A stretch of 39,352 bases of DNA from an uncultured Acetatifactor sp. (GTDB taxonomy: Bacteria > Bacillota > Clostridia > Lachnospirales > Lachnospiraceae): the NCBI GenBank assembly GCA_947627535.1, contig CANQWM010000029.1:1-39352 (forward strand). The letters are read 5' to 3'. Within the stretch, counting starts at the first letter, position 1; each line of letters opens with the position of its first letter. Below are positions 30,696-39,352 of this stretch, piece by piece. Below the pieces are notes generated by a model that saw only the letters and a program-made list of their open reading frames with translations, was not told where the DNA came from and ran no database searches. A program made the position numbers and the translations under genes.

Positions 30696-31700
30696 ATGAC
30701 TATCAGAGAAAGCTTTGAACAGCAGGAAAAGGAGTATCTGAGCCCCTATGCGGCGCTGAGCATCAACTCAAAGGGGAGGCTGAAGGACGAGGAGCCCTGT
30801 GATATCAGACCGGTGTTTCAGCGGGACAGGGATCGTATCATCCACTGTAAGTCTTTCCGGAGACTGAAGGATAAGACCCAGGTTTTTTTAACGCCGGAGG
30901 GGGATCACTACAGGACCCGTCTCACCCATACTCTTGAGGTTTCCCAGAATGCCCGCACCATTGCCAAGGCGCTGCGCCTGAATGAAGAGCTGGTGGAGGC
31001 GATTGCGCTGGGGCACGATCTGGGACATACGCCGTTCGGACATGCGGGGGAGAGGGCGCTTAACAGGGTATGCCCGCTGGGCTTTGAACACAATGTCCAG
31101 AGTGTGCGGACGGTGGACAGGCTGGAAAAAGGCGGGCACGGGCTGAATCTGACCTATGAGGTCCGGGACGGGATCCTGAACCACCAGACGGAAGGAACCC
31201 CTCATACCCTTGAGGGTAAGATCGTCCAGTTCTCGGACAAGATCGCTTACATACACCATGACATGGACGATGCCCTGCGCGCCGGGATCCTGGAGGAGAG
31301 CGATGTGCCGGAAGAGATCAGCAATGTGATCGGCCGTACCACAGGGGAGCGGCTGGATCATTTTATTCATGACATTGTCACAAACAGCATGGGGAAAAAT
31401 GATATCCGCATGTCGGAGCCGGTGGCGGAGGCCATGAGGAAGCTGCGGCAGTTCATGTTTGAAAACGTCTACCAGAACCCTGTGGCCAAGAGCGAGGAAA
31501 GCAAGGCGGAGACGCTGATGGAGACGCTTTACGGGCATTTTTTGAAAAAGATCGACGACATGCCGGAGGAATACAGAAGGCTGATCGACGAGGGAGAGCC
31601 AAGGGAGCGGGTGGTCTGCGACTATGTGGGTGCGATGACGGACAGGTTTGCCATCGCCGTCTATGAGGATATTTACATCCCGAAGTCCTGGTCTGTCTAG
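30696..31700 (+). CDS. dgt: Deoxyguanosinetriphosphate triphosphohydrolase-like protein
   Basis: ATG 30696 with TAGGAGA upstream; 334 aa. HD-domain phosphohydrolase motifs: YRTRLTHTLEVSQ (metal His near 78), ALGHDLGHTPFGHAGE (HD pair near 107-108 and HxxxH), DKIAYIHHDMDD near 181 with the last metal Asp. This is the short form of the Dgt family, usually called dGTPase-like, cleaving dNTPs to nucleoside and triphosphate. It precedes dnaG by 104 bp, a common Clostridia arrangement, suggesting coordination of nucleotide pools with priming. The 104-bp gap holds no terminator. Confidence 0.93.
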   Translation: MTIRESFEQQEKEYLSPYAALSINSKGRLKDEEPCDIRPVFQRDRDRIIHCKSFRRLKDKTQVFLTPEGDHYRTRLTHTLEVSQNARTIAKALRLNEELVEAIALGHDLGHTPFGHAGERALNRVCPLGFEHNVQSVRTVDRLEKGGHGLNLTYEVRDGILNHQTEGTPHTLEGKIVQFSDKIAYIHHDMDDALRAGILEESDVPEEISNVIGRTTGERLDHFIHDIVTNSMGKNDIRMSEPVAEAMRKLRQFMFENVYQNPVAKSEESKAETLMETLYGHFLKKIDDMPEEYRRLIDEGEPRERVVCDYVGAMTDRFAIAVYEDIYIPKSWSV

Positions 31701-31804
31701 GCGGAGCGTGTCAGGGGCGCGGCCGCAGGGGACGGTCCGCAGCAGTCCGGCGGCGGGAAACGGTCTGGGAAAAGTGTTTCGTGTTTCAGTGAGATGAGGT
31801 ATTC

Positions 31805-33577
31805 ATGCGCTATTCGGAAGAACTGATAGAGGAAGTCAGGGAAAGAAACGATATTGTGGACGTGGTGGCGGGCTATGTGAGCCTGAAAAAGCGCGGCAGC
31901 AACCACTGGGGGCTTTGTCCCTTCCACAGCGAAAAAACGCCTTCCTTTTCCGTGTCCGGCGCCAAACAGATGTACTATTGTTTCGGCTGCGGCGCCGGTG
32001 GGAATGTCTATACATTTTTGATGAATTATGAAAACATGTCCTTCCAGGAAGCGGTGAAATTCCTGGCGGACCGGGCAGGGATACAGCTTCCGGAGCCCGA
32101 CGAGAGCGAGGAGGCAAAAAAGCGGGAGGGAAAACGGGCAAGGCTGCTGGAGGTCAACAAGGAGGCGGCAAAGTTTTTCTATTACCAGCTGCGCAGCCCC
32201 AGAGGGGCCGTGGGTCTCCGATACCTGAAAAAGCGGGAGCTGTCCGATGAGACCATGCACCGATTCGGGCTGGGGTATGCGGGAGCAAGCGGCGCGGACC
32301 TGGTCGCCTATCTTCGGCAGAAGGGCTTTGAGGATGAGCTGATCAAGGAAGCGGGGCTGGCCAGCCATTCGGAACAGCACGGCCTGCTCAGCCAGTTCTG
32401 GAACCGGGTGATGTTCCCCATACAGGACATCAATCACAGGGTCATCGGTTTTGGCGGCCGCGTCATGGGGGACGCCACGCCCAAATACCTGAATTCGCCG
32501 GAGACGCCGGTGTTCGACAAGCGCCGGAACCTGTACGGCCTGAATTTCGCCAGAACGGCCAGATGCGGCAACATCATTCTCTGTGAGGGCTACATGGATG
32601 TGATCGCCATGCACCAGGCAGGCTTTACCCAGGCGGTTGCTTCTCTGGGAACGGCATTCACCCCCGAGCAGGCCAACCTGCTGCACCGGTATACGGAAAA
32701 CGTGCTGTTGGCCTACGACAGCGACGGAGCGGGCGTGAAAGCGGCGCTGCGGGGGATCGGGATCCTGCGGGAGGCCGGGCTGAACGGCAGGGTCATCAAT
32801 ATGCAGCCCTATAAGGACCCGGACGAGTTTATCAAGGCGCAGGGCAGGGATGCCTTCCAGGAGAGGATCGACAAGGCGGAAAACAGCTTTTTCTTTGAGA
32901 TCCGCATTCTGGAGGGTCAGTTTGACATGAGCGATCCGGAGGCAAAGACCAGGTTCCACCATGAGATCGCAAAAAAGCTCTGTGATTTTTCCGAGGACGT
33001 GGAGCGGGACAATTACCTGCAGGCGGTGGCGGATAAGTATCTGATCGGGGTGGAGAACCTTCGCAGGCTGGTAAACAGCTATGCGGCCCGGACGGGGCTG
33101 GCAAAACCGGTGGAGCGGCCGAAATCCGGCGTCCATCAGAAGAACAGTCCCCAGGAGAACGCGAAGAAGGCCCAGAGACTTTTGATTACATGGCTGTCCG
33201 ATGAACCGGGGCTGTATGACAGGGTTAAGAGATATATCTCTCCGGAGGATTTTACGGACGAGCTGTATCAAAAGGTGGCGGTCCGGCTTTTTCAGAGCCT
33301 GGAGGAGGGCGTATTTCAGCCGGCGGGGCTGATCAGCATGTTTGAAGACGAGGACGAGCAGCGGGAGGCGGCGGCTCTCTTTCACACGAATCTGCCCGAG
33401 CTCAATACAGGCCAGGAGAGGGAAAAGGCTTTCCACGATATTCTCCTTGCCGTAAAAAAGAACAGCTATGAGTATTATACCGGCAGGCTCGGCACGGATG
33501 TAAACGCCTTAAAGCAGGCAGTCGAGGGAAAGAAAGCCTTGGAGGAACTGGCAAAGGCGCATATTTCACTGGATTGA
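31805..33577 (+). CDS. dnaG: DNA primase DnaG
   Basis: ATG 31805 with GAGGT upstream; 590 aa, normal length. Zinc-binding domain Cys38, His41, Cys59, Cys62 (CPFH and CFGC). The RNA polymerase/TOPRIM core includes VIGFGGRVMGDATPKYLNSP, ILCEGYMDVIAMHQAGF (about 258-274, TOPRIM Glu) and YDSDGAG (near 304). The C-terminal helicase-binding part (about 440-590) is divergent as usual. It makes RNA primers for replication. Second gene of the macromolecular-synthesis cluster. Confidence 0.96.
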   Translation: MRYSEELIEEVRERNDIVDVVAGYVSLKKRGSNHWGLCPFHSEKTPSFSVSGAKQMYYCFGCGAGGNVYTFLMNYENMSFQEAVKFLADRAGIQLPEPDESEEAKKREGKRARLLEVNKEAAKFFYYQLRSPRGAVGLRYLKKRELSDETMHRFGLGYAGASGADLVAYLRQKGFEDELIKEAGLASHSEQHGLLSQFWNRVMFPIQDINHRVIGFGGRVMGDATPKYLNSPETPVFDKRRNLYGLNFARTARCGNIILCEGYMDVIAMHQAGFTQAVASLGTAFTPEQANLLHRYTENVLLAYDSDGAGVKAALRGIGILREAGLNGRVINMQPYKDPDEFIKAQGRDAFQERIDKAENSFFFEIRILEGQFDMSDPEAKTRFHHEIAKKLCDFSEDVERDNYLQAVADKYLIGVENLRRLVNSYAARTGLAKPVERPKSGVHQKNSPQENAKKAQRLLITWLSDEPGLYDRVKRYISPEDFTDELYQKVAVRLFQSLEEGVFQPAGLISMFEDEDEQREAAALFHTNLPELNTGQEREKAFHDILLAVKKNSYEYYTGRLGTDVNALKQAVEGKKALEELAKAHISLD

Positions 33578-33634
33578 GGTTATAACTAAACTAACAGGGA
33601 ACAGGGCTTCCCAAGGAAGGATGGAACTGCTACA

Positions 33635-34744
33635 ATGGATGAAAACACACAGGCAAGATTTGACGAGAAGGTAAAAGCGCTGCTCGCTCTCGCCAAAAAG
33701 AAGAAGAATGTGCTGGAGTACCAGGAGATCAGTGACTTTTTTGCCGACCTGCCTCTGGAAGAGGAACAGTTTGAAAAGATTCTTGAGGTTCTGGACCAGA
33801 ATAACGTGGACGTGCTCCGGATCACGGAGGACGATGTGGACGACGAGGAGATCCTTCTTGCGGATGGGGAAGACGTGGATATGGAAAATCTGGATCTTTC
33901 CATTCCCGACAGCATCAGCATTGAGGATCCTGTCCGCATGTATTTAAAGGAGATCGGCAAGGTGCCCCTTCTCTCCGCGGAGGAAGAGATCGAGCTGGCA
34001 AAGCGGATGGAGCTTGGCGATCAGGAGGCGAAAAAACGCCTGGCCGAAGCCAACCTGCGTCTCGTGGTCAGCATCGCAAAGCGTTACGTGGGCCGGGGCA
34101 TGCTGTTTCTGGATCTGATTCAGGAAGGAAATCTGGGACTGATCAAAGCGGTGGAAAAGTTTGATTACCGCAAGGGCTATAAATTTTCCACCTATGCAAC
34201 CTGGTGGATCCGCCAGGCCATCACCCGCGCCATCGCGGACCAGGCCAGGACCATACGGATCCCGGTACACATGGTGGAGACCATCAACAAATTAATCCGT
34301 GTCAGCAGACAGCTGTTGCAGGAGCTGGGACGGGAACCTACACCAGAAGAAATTGCGGAGGAAATGAATATGCCAGTAGATCGTGTGAGAGAAATTTTAA
34401 AAATCAGTCAGGAGCCGGTGTCTCTGGAGACACCCATCGGCGAGGAGGAGGACAGCCATCTTGGGGACTTTATTCAGGATGACAATGTGCCTGTCCCCGC
34501 GGACGCTGCGGCCTTTACGCTGCTGAAGGAGCAGCTTGTGGAGGTGCTGGGGACGCTGACGGAGAGAGAGCAGAAGGTCCTGCGGCTGCGCTTTGGCCTG
34601 GATGACGGGAGAGCCAGGACGCTGGAAGAGGTAGGAAAGGAATTTAACGTCACCCGTGAGCGCATCCGCCAGATCGAGGCAAAGGCGCTGAGAAAACTGC
34701 GCCATCCCAGCCGCAGCAGGAAGCTGAAGGATTATCTGGACTGA
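33635..34744 (+). CDS. rpoD: Primary sigma factor RpoD (sigma-A)
   Basis: ATG 33635; AAGGAAGGA lies somewhat far upstream (about 14 nt). The 369-aa protein has region 1.1 (about 1-80), region 1.2 ([20 protein letters not shown]), regions 2.1-2.4 ([60 protein letters not shown]), region 3 and region 4 with helix-turn-helix [20 protein letters not shown]. It directs polymerase to the TTGACA/TATAAT promoters seen in this window. It overlaps trmK by one base (TGATG). Confidence 0.97.
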   Translation: MDENTQARFDEKVKALLALAKKKKNVLEYQEISDFFADLPLEEEQFEKILEVLDQNNVDVLRITEDDVDDEEILLADGEDVDMENLDLSIPDSISIEDPVRMYLKEIGKVPLLSAEEEIELAKRMELGDQEAKKRLAEANLRLVVSIAKRYVGRGMLFLDLIQEGNLGLIKAVEKFDYRKGYKFSTYATWWIRQAITRAIADQARTIRIPVHMVETINKLIRVSRQLLQELGREPTPEEIAEEMNMPVDRVREILKISQEPVSLETPIGEEEDSHLGDFIQDDNVPVPADAAAFTLLKEQLVEVLGTLTEREQKVLRLRFGLDDGRARTLEEVGKEFNVTRERIRQIEAKALRKLRHPSRSRKLKDYLD

Positions 34745-35508
34745 TGGAGGAAAGAAGAAAAGCTTTGTCCGGGCGGCTTTTGATGCTGGCGGACATGGTG
34801 ACGCCGGGAAGCCGTGTGGCGGATGTGGGCTGTGACCATGGTTTCCTTTCTGTTTATCTGGTGCAGAAAGGGATCTGCCCCCGCGTGATCGCAATGGATG
34901 TGAGAAGCGGTCCGTTGTCCGCCGCCAGAGAGCATATCGGCGCCAGTGGTCTGGGGGCATACATAGAAACACGTCTTTCGGACGGCCTTCGGGAGTTAAG
35001 CCCCGGGGAGGCGGACACGGTGATATGCGCGGGCATGGGCGGCAGGCTGATGGCGCGGATCCTGGAAGAGAACCTTGAGAAGGCAGGGGGAATGCGCGAG
35101 CTGATCCTGCAGCCTCAGTCCCAGATAAAGGAATTCCGACAGTTCCTGCGAGGGGCCGGGTTCCAGATCACGGACGAAGACATGGTGCGGGAAGAGGGAA
35201 TCTATTATTTTGCCATGCGGGCGGTGCCGGGGGAGACGGAAAAGGGCACAGACGAAGGGGCGGCTTTTGACAGGGCGCTCTGTGACCGGTTCGGTGAAAA
35301 GCTTCTTTCCAGAAAACATCCCCTTCTCGGACAGTATCTGCTGAAAAGGGCGGAACTTCTGGAACAGCTGACGGCCGCGCTTGCGGAAAGGGACGGAGAG
35401 CGGATCCGGAAACGGTCCCTGGAACTGCAGGAGGAACTGGACGACGTCCGCAGGGCGCTGGCGCTGTTTGCAGGGGAGAACCTTTTGAGGGAGCAGACCG
35501 GCGCCTGA
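34744..35508 (+). CDS. trmK: tRNA (adenine22-N1)-methyltransferase TrmK
   Basis: ATG overlaps the rpoD stop. The 254-aa protein has a class I methyltransferase fold: SAM motif VADVGCDHGFLSVYLV (25-40), AMDVRSGPLS (near 50), then ICAGMGGRLMARILE (near 98) and LILQPQSQIKEFRQFL (near 120), the last two diagnostic of TrmK, with a C-terminal coiled-coil (about 200-245). It methylates A22 of some tRNAs. The rpoD-trmK pairing is common in Bacillota. Followed by a 110-bp GC-rich gap with a possible GGCAGC/GCTGCC stem at 35513-35558 and no gene. Confidence 0.92.
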   Translation: MEERRKALSGRLLMLADMVTPGSRVADVGCDHGFLSVYLVQKGICPRVIAMDVRSGPLSAAREHIGASGLGAYIETRLSDGLRELSPGEADTVICAGMGGRLMARILEENLEKAGGMRELILQPQSQIKEFRQFLRGAGFQITDEDMVREEGIYYFAMRAVPGETEKGTDEGAAFDRALCDRFGEKLLSRKHPLLGQYLLKRAELLEQLTAALAERDGERIRKRSLELQEELDDVRRALALFAGENLLREQTGA

Positions 35509-35618
35509 TAAGGGCAGCGGGGGCGATGATGCGATGATGCGCTGCCACGGGGCAGAAAGGCGCGCCTGCGCCTGCAGCGCTTGACGGGGACGCCGGGAAA
35601 GGGAAGAGAGGAGAAGGT

Positions 35619-37274
35619 ATGGCGATAGTTACGATACGAGGCGAGAAGAGGGAATATCCCCAGGGAACCTCTTATGAGACCATAGCGGAGGAATTTCAGC
35701 AGGCTTATGGCAGCATGATCGCCGTGGCGGTGGCAAACGGGAAAATACGGGAGCTGTTCAAGAAGGTGACGAAGGACTGCAGGCTGGATTTTTTCACGGT
35801 GGGGGACGATATCGGGCACAAGACCTATGTGCGCACGGCCACCATGCTGCTGTTGAAGGGAATCTGCGACGTGTTCGGGGCTGAGGCGGCCCTGGCCAGC
35901 ACGGTGGAATTTTCAGTTGGAAACGGCATTTATGTCAATCTGCGGGGAACTGCCAGGGCAGACAGGGAAGGGGCGGAAAGGGTAAGCCGGCGTATGCGGG
36001 AGCTGGCGGATAAAAAGGTGCCGTTTAAGAAGAGAACCTACCCCATTGAGGATGCCATGGAGCTGTTCCGGGACAGAAAGATGCAGGACAAGGAGAAGCT
36101 GTTCCGCTATCGGATGAGTTCCACCGTGAACCTGTATGAGATCGAAGGCTATTATGATTATTATTACGGCTATATGCTTCCCAACGCAGGCTATGTAAAA
36201 TGGTTTGATCTGATTCCCTATGAAGAGGGATTCATGCTGCTATTGCCTTCCAGAAAGAACCCGACGGTGGTGGAAACCTTTGACGAGCGCAGAAAGCTGT
36301 TTGAGACCATGGAGGATTCCGAGGAGTGGGGAAGGGTTGCGGGTATAGAGACGGTGGGGGACCTGAACGATCAGATCTGTCAGGGCTCCATGAGCGAGCT
36401 GATCCTTGTGCAGGAGGCGGCCCAGGAGAGGCGGATCGGCGAGATCGCTAAGGAGATCGTAAGCCGGGGCAACGTGAAATTTGTGATGATCGCGGGGCCC
36501 TCTTCTTCGGGGAAGACCAGCTTTTCCCACAGGCTGTCCATCCAGCTGAGGACGCTGGGAAAGACGCCCCATCCCATTGCGCTGGACGATTATTTCGTGG
36601 ACAGGGAGCTGACGCCCAGGGATGAGAACGGCGACTATAATTTCGAGTGTCTGGAGGCCATCGACGTCAAAAAGTTCAACGAGGACATGACCCGGCTGCT
36701 GGCGGGCGAGAAGGTGGAACTCCCTTCCTTTAATTTTAAGATCGGGAAACGGGAATACAGGGGAAATTATCTGCAGCTTGCGGCCGACGATATCCTTGTG
36801 ATAGAGGGGATCCACGGACTGAATGACAGAATGTCTTACGCCCTGCCCCAGGAGAGCAAGTTTAAAATCTACATCAGCGCCCTTACCACCCTGAACGTGG
36901 ATAATCATAACAGAATCTCCACCACCGACGGCAGGCTTCTGCGCAGGATGGTGCGGGATGCCCGCACCAGAGGGGCCAGCGCCCAAAGGACTATCGAAAT
37001 GTGGGCTTCCGTGCGCAGGGGCGAGGAGGAGAACATCTTCCCGTTTCAGGAGGGGGCGGACGCCATGTTCAATTCGGCGCTGATCTATGAGCTTGCGGTG
37101 CTGAAGCCCTTTGCGGAGCCGCTGCTGTTTCAGATTCCGAAGGAAGCGCCGGAGTATTATGAGGCGAAGAGGCTGTTGAAGTTTTTGGATTATTTTCTGA
37201 GTGTGCCCAGCGAAAGCCTCCCGAACAATTCTCTGTGCAGGGAATTTGTGGGCGGCAGCTGTTTCAATGTATGA
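35619..37274 (+). CDS. TGS-domain nucleoside (uridine) kinase
   Basis: ATG 35619 with GAGGAGAAGG upstream; 551 aa. Order of parts: a TGS-like domain (about 1-65), a region like the second additional domain of threonyl-tRNA synthetase (about 66-225, with YDYYYGYMLPNAGY), then a P-loop kinase: Walker A GPSSSGKTS (about 292-300), LDDYFVDRE and IEGIHGLND, and a lid near RMVRDARTRGASAQRT. This fused uridine-kinase family is widespread in Clostridia; it probably phosphorylates uridine/cytidine or a related nucleoside. A specific substrate cannot be read from the sequence. Confidence 0.85.
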   Translation: MAIVTIRGEKREYPQGTSYETIAEEFQQAYGSMIAVAVANGKIRELFKKVTKDCRLDFFTVGDDIGHKTYVRTATMLLLKGICDVFGAEAALASTVEFSVGNGIYVNLRGTARADREGAERVSRRMRELADKKVPFKKRTYPIEDAMELFRDRKMQDKEKLFRYRMSSTVNLYEIEGYYDYYYGYMLPNAGYVKWFDLIPYEEGFMLLLPSRKNPTVVETFDERRKLFETMEDSEEWGRVAGIETVGDLNDQICQGSMSELILVQEAAQERRIGEIAKEIVSRGNVKFVMIAGPSSSGKTSFSHRLSIQLRTLGKTPHPIALDDYFVDRELTPRDENGDYNFECLEAIDVKKFNEDMTRLLAGEKVELPSFNFKIGKREYRGNYLQLAADDILVIEGIHGLNDRMSYALPQESKFKIYISALTTLNVDNHNRISTTDGRLLRRMVRDARTRGASAQRTIEMWASVRRGEEENIFPFQEGADAMFNSALIYELAVLKPFAEPLLFQIPKEAPEYYEAKRLLKFLDYFLSVPSESLPNNSLCREFVGGSCFNV

Positions 37275-37316
37275 GGGGCTGTTACCAAAAATGTGTTGGA
37301 ATCCGGGAACAGGGTA

Positions 37317-37366
37317 TTGCGCCGCGTCTTGGTCAGTGATAAAATATATTGAGATGTGATATATCA
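37317..37366 (+). promoter_or_regulatory. Candidate promoter and palindrome for the chemoreceptor
   Basis: TTGCGC at 37317-37322, 17-bp spacer, TAAAAT at 37340-37345. A perfect palindrome TGATATATCA (37357-37366) lies just after the expected start. I looked for a sigma-28 type motif (TAAA...GCCGATAT) and found no clear one. Confidence 0.45.
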
Positions 37367-37392
37367 TTTTATAACGTCAGGAGGGCATGCTG

Positions 37393-39180
37393 ATGCAGAA
37401 AAGAAAAGGCAGTTTGATTTTTTCCATCATGATCATGAGCGCGGTGATCGTTATACTAACGGCGCTCATTATAGGCGGAAGCTCGGTGGTATCGCTGTCA
37501 ACTCTGTCTGATTCGTCCTATGATACATACGAAAATGCCATGGACGAGGGCTATAAGACCGAGATCAAATCCCAGGTACAGAGTACCATGTCCGTGATGC
37601 AGGCGCAGTACGATATGTACCTGGCCGGGGAGAAAACCGAGGAAGAGGCGAAGAACGACGCCAAGGAGATCATCCGCGTCATGCGTTACAGGGACGACCA
37701 GAGCGGGTATTTCTGGATCGACGATACGGATTATATCCTTGTGATGCATCCCATTCTTGTAGAGAACGAAGGGAACAACCGTTATGATCTGCAGGATCCC
37801 AACGGCGTTATGATCGTGCAGTCCATCGTAAAGGTCTGCCAGACGCCGGAAAAGGGCGGCTTTAATGAATTTTATTTTACGAAGGCGGACGGCGTCACTG
37901 TAGCGCCGAAGATCGCATACTCTCAGATCTTTGAGCCCTGGGGATGGATCGTGTCTACAGGAAACTATGTGGACGATATCACGGAGGATAAGGCCCAGAC
38001 CCGGGCGGAGCTGAAGAAGCTTTATCAGGAAGTGATCATCCGGGTAATCGTCATCTTTGCGGCAGCGGTCCTGATCGGACTGGCCATCGCTTATTTCGTG
38101 GGCCGCAGGATCATTGCCCCGCTGAAGAAAATTCAGACCTTCGCGGGTCATATTGCCGACGGCGACCTTACGACCAGCGTGGAAGTGCAGCAGAACAACG
38201 AGATCGGGCAGACCGCGGGGGCTCTTCTGGTGGCCCAGGACAATATGCGCGAGCTTCTGCGGGGGATCAACGATGTAGCACAGAGCGTGAGCAACGTCCT
38301 GGATCAGTTCGATGCGGCGTTCCGAAATATGAAAGAGTCCATCGGGCAGGTCAACTCTGCGGTGGATTCCATTGCGGACAATGTGAGCCGTCAGGCTAAC
38401 TCCACAGATGAGGCTTCTGACGATGTAAACGTTATGGCAGACAGGATCCGCCAGACCGGGGACGAGGTGGAGAGCCTTGACCGGAACGCGAAGGACATGA
38501 GCCAGATTAGCGAACAGTCCATGGAAACGCTGAAGCAGCTGATTCAGGTCAATGAGATTACGCGGAAGAGCATTACCGGCATGGCGGAGCAGATCAATTC
38601 CACGCATCGGTCGGTACAGCAGATCCATGTGGCGGCAAATCTGATTAATGAAATTTCCGACCAGACCGGCCTTCTGGCGCTGAATGCCAGCATCGAGGCG
38701 GCAAGAGCGGGCGAAACCGGAAAAGGCTTTGCCGTTGTGGCGGATGAGATCGCGAAGCTTGCCAACCAGTCTTCCGAATCGGTAGGAGAGATCAACAGGG
38801 TGGTGGAGGAACTTCAGAACAACGCCACCAAGTCTGTGGACGGTATGCGGGAGATCAACAGTTCGGTTGACAAACAGGTGGAAACGCTTACGGAGACCCA
38901 GCAGATCTTTACGAAGCTGCATCAGGAGTTGACAAACTGCGTAGCTTCGGTTCAGTCGATTGACGGAATGACGGAAGAGCTGGAGAAGCAGCGGACCAAT
39001 GTGACGGAGTCCCTGAACGTACTGAATTCTCTGGCGCAGGATAACGCGGCGGTAGCGCAGGAGACCTCGGCTATGTCCGCGGGACTGGCAAAGGTGGTGG
39101 ATGATTCCGGTTCCATCATGGAAGATCTGGAGAATAAGACGAAGTCTCTGATGGATAATATCCATAGATTTAAGATCTGA
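37393..39180 (+). CDS. Methyl-accepting chemotaxis protein with Cache sensor
   Basis: Start chosen at ATG 37393 (AGGAGGG at 37379-37385, 7-nt spacing); ATG 37387 is too close. The 595-aa protein has a membrane helix (about 10-32), an extracellular single Cache domain (about 45-205, with [22 protein letters not shown] and [13 protein letters not shown], the sCache_2 pattern), a second membrane helix (about 215-238), a HAMP domain ([20 protein letters not shown]) and a long signalling coiled coil whose hairpin tip is [20 protein letters not shown]. sCache_2 receptors often sense small organic acids. No other chemotaxis gene is in the window. Confidence 0.93.
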   Translation: MQKRKGSLIFSIMIMSAVIVILTALIIGGSSVVSLSTLSDSSYDTYENAMDEGYKTEIKSQVQSTMSVMQAQYDMYLAGEKTEEEAKNDAKEIIRVMRYRDDQSGYFWIDDTDYILVMHPILVENEGNNRYDLQDPNGVMIVQSIVKVCQTPEKGGFNEFYFTKADGVTVAPKIAYSQIFEPWGWIVSTGNYVDDITEDKAQTRAELKKLYQEVIIRVIVIFAAAVLIGLAIAYFVGRRIIAPLKKIQTFAGHIADGDLTTSVEVQQNNEIGQTAGALLVAQDNMRELLRGINDVAQSVSNVLDQFDAAFRNMKESIGQVNSAVDSIADNVSRQANSTDEASDDVNVMADRIRQTGDEVESLDRNAKDMSQISEQSMETLKQLIQVNEITRKSITGMAEQINSTHRSVQQIHVAANLINEISDQTGLLALNASIEAARAGETGKGFAVVADEIAKLANQSSESVGEINRVVEELQNNATKSVDGMREINSSVDKQVETLTETQQIFTKLHQELTNCVASVQSIDGMTEELEKQRTNVTESLNVLNSLAQDNAAVAQETSAMSAGLAKVVDDSGSIMEDLENKTKSLMDNIHRFKI

Positions 39181-39236
39181 TGGTCTGTCTGTTCCGTTTT
39201 TGGGATGGCACAGGCGTTCCTGATCGGATGATGTAA

Positions 39237-39352
39237 GTAAGACAGGTGATCGCGGCCGCGGGCAGAATGCCCGCGGGTGAGGAAAGTCCGGGCTTCACAG
39301 GGCAGGATGCCGGATAACGTCCGGTGGAGGTGACTCCAAGGCCAGTGCAACA
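39237..39352 (+). ncRNA. rnpB: RNase P RNA, 5' part (cut by window edge)
   Basis: The conserved CR-I block GAGGAAAGTCCGGGC is followed by CAGGGCAGGATGCCGGATAA, then GGTGACTCCAAGGCCAGTGC and AACA, matching the 5' half of bacterial RNase P RNA. The P3-like stem CCGCGGGCAGAATGCCCGCGG is also visible. The layout is like the ancestral type A. The exact 5' end is uncertain by several bases and the 3' half lies outside the window. Confidence 0.92.

Overview
The window looks like chromosomal DNA of a Clostridia (Bacillota), most likely a Lachnospiraceae-type gut anaerobe. The evidence is strong AGGAGG ribosome sites, TTGACA/TATAAT promoters with 17-bp spacing, a dgt-dnaG-rpoD-trmK macromolecular-synthesis cluster, a type-A-like RNase P RNA, a tandem hemerythrin, and decayed mobile pieces of kinds common in that family. 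Core genes are fairly GC-rich; the stretch from about 620 to 2460 is clearly AT-rich and looks foreign.

Layout. (a) 1-3133: accessory zone with a transposase broken by an in-frame stop, a small AT-rich island (94-aa unknown, a NADAR-type ADP-ribosyl hydrolase without a visible DarT1 toxin, a membrane-anchored unknown), then a MobA/MobL relaxase fragment joined to an internally deleted Rpn-like nuclease. (b) 3168-9901: two terminators, a two-repeat Pho box, and the phosphate module pstS-pstC-pstA-pstB-phoU plus a PhoP/PhoB-type regulator and PhoR-type kinase; a 21-codon ORF is coupled between pstA and pstB. (c) 9914-10720: tandem bacteriohemerythrin, convergent. (d) 10858-16392: a strong promoter, a 26-aa leader peptide, an intrinsic terminator/attenuator, then two half-size ABC exporters flanking a DUF1854 gene. 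Both exporters carry an N-terminal soluble domain (PH-like by eye) and a four-Cys zinc ribbon before the membrane domain. This is the most interesting system here. (e) 16437-18603: ktrB-ktrA potassium uptake. (f) 18613-20556: hflK-hflC on the minus strand. (g) 20646-23009: membrane PAS-GGDEF-EAL protein with a degenerate GGDEF motif. (h) 23075-25250: second accessory zone with a GNAT remnant, a Schlafen/AlbA-type ATP-binding protein with a 12-bp tandem repeat, and a DUF6076-like pseudogene. (i) 25350-26861: unknown 115-aa protein and a DUF6273-like lipoprotein. (j) tRNA-Val(CAC) and tRNA-Leu(CAG). (k) 27318-30643: condensation/alcohol-acetyltransferase-like protein, zinc-ribbon membrane protein (DUF6320-like) and HSL-family esterase, the last with a Lys/Glu hexapeptide repeat. 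(l) 30696-37274: dgt, dnaG, rpoD, trmK and a TGS-nucleoside kinase. (m) 37317-39180: Cache-type chemoreceptor. (n) 39237-end: rnpB, cut by the window edge.

How the parts work together: the Pho box, PstSCAB, PhoU and PhoPR form a complete phosphate-sensing and uptake loop. KtrA gates KtrB. The ABC-DUF1854-ABC operon has the logic of a heterodimeric exporter controlled by ribosome-mediated attenuation, comparable to bmrB-bmrCD of Bacillus subtilis, but with extra cytosolic sensor-like domains. The substrate is unknown. All family names were assigned by reading motifs; no database search was run.
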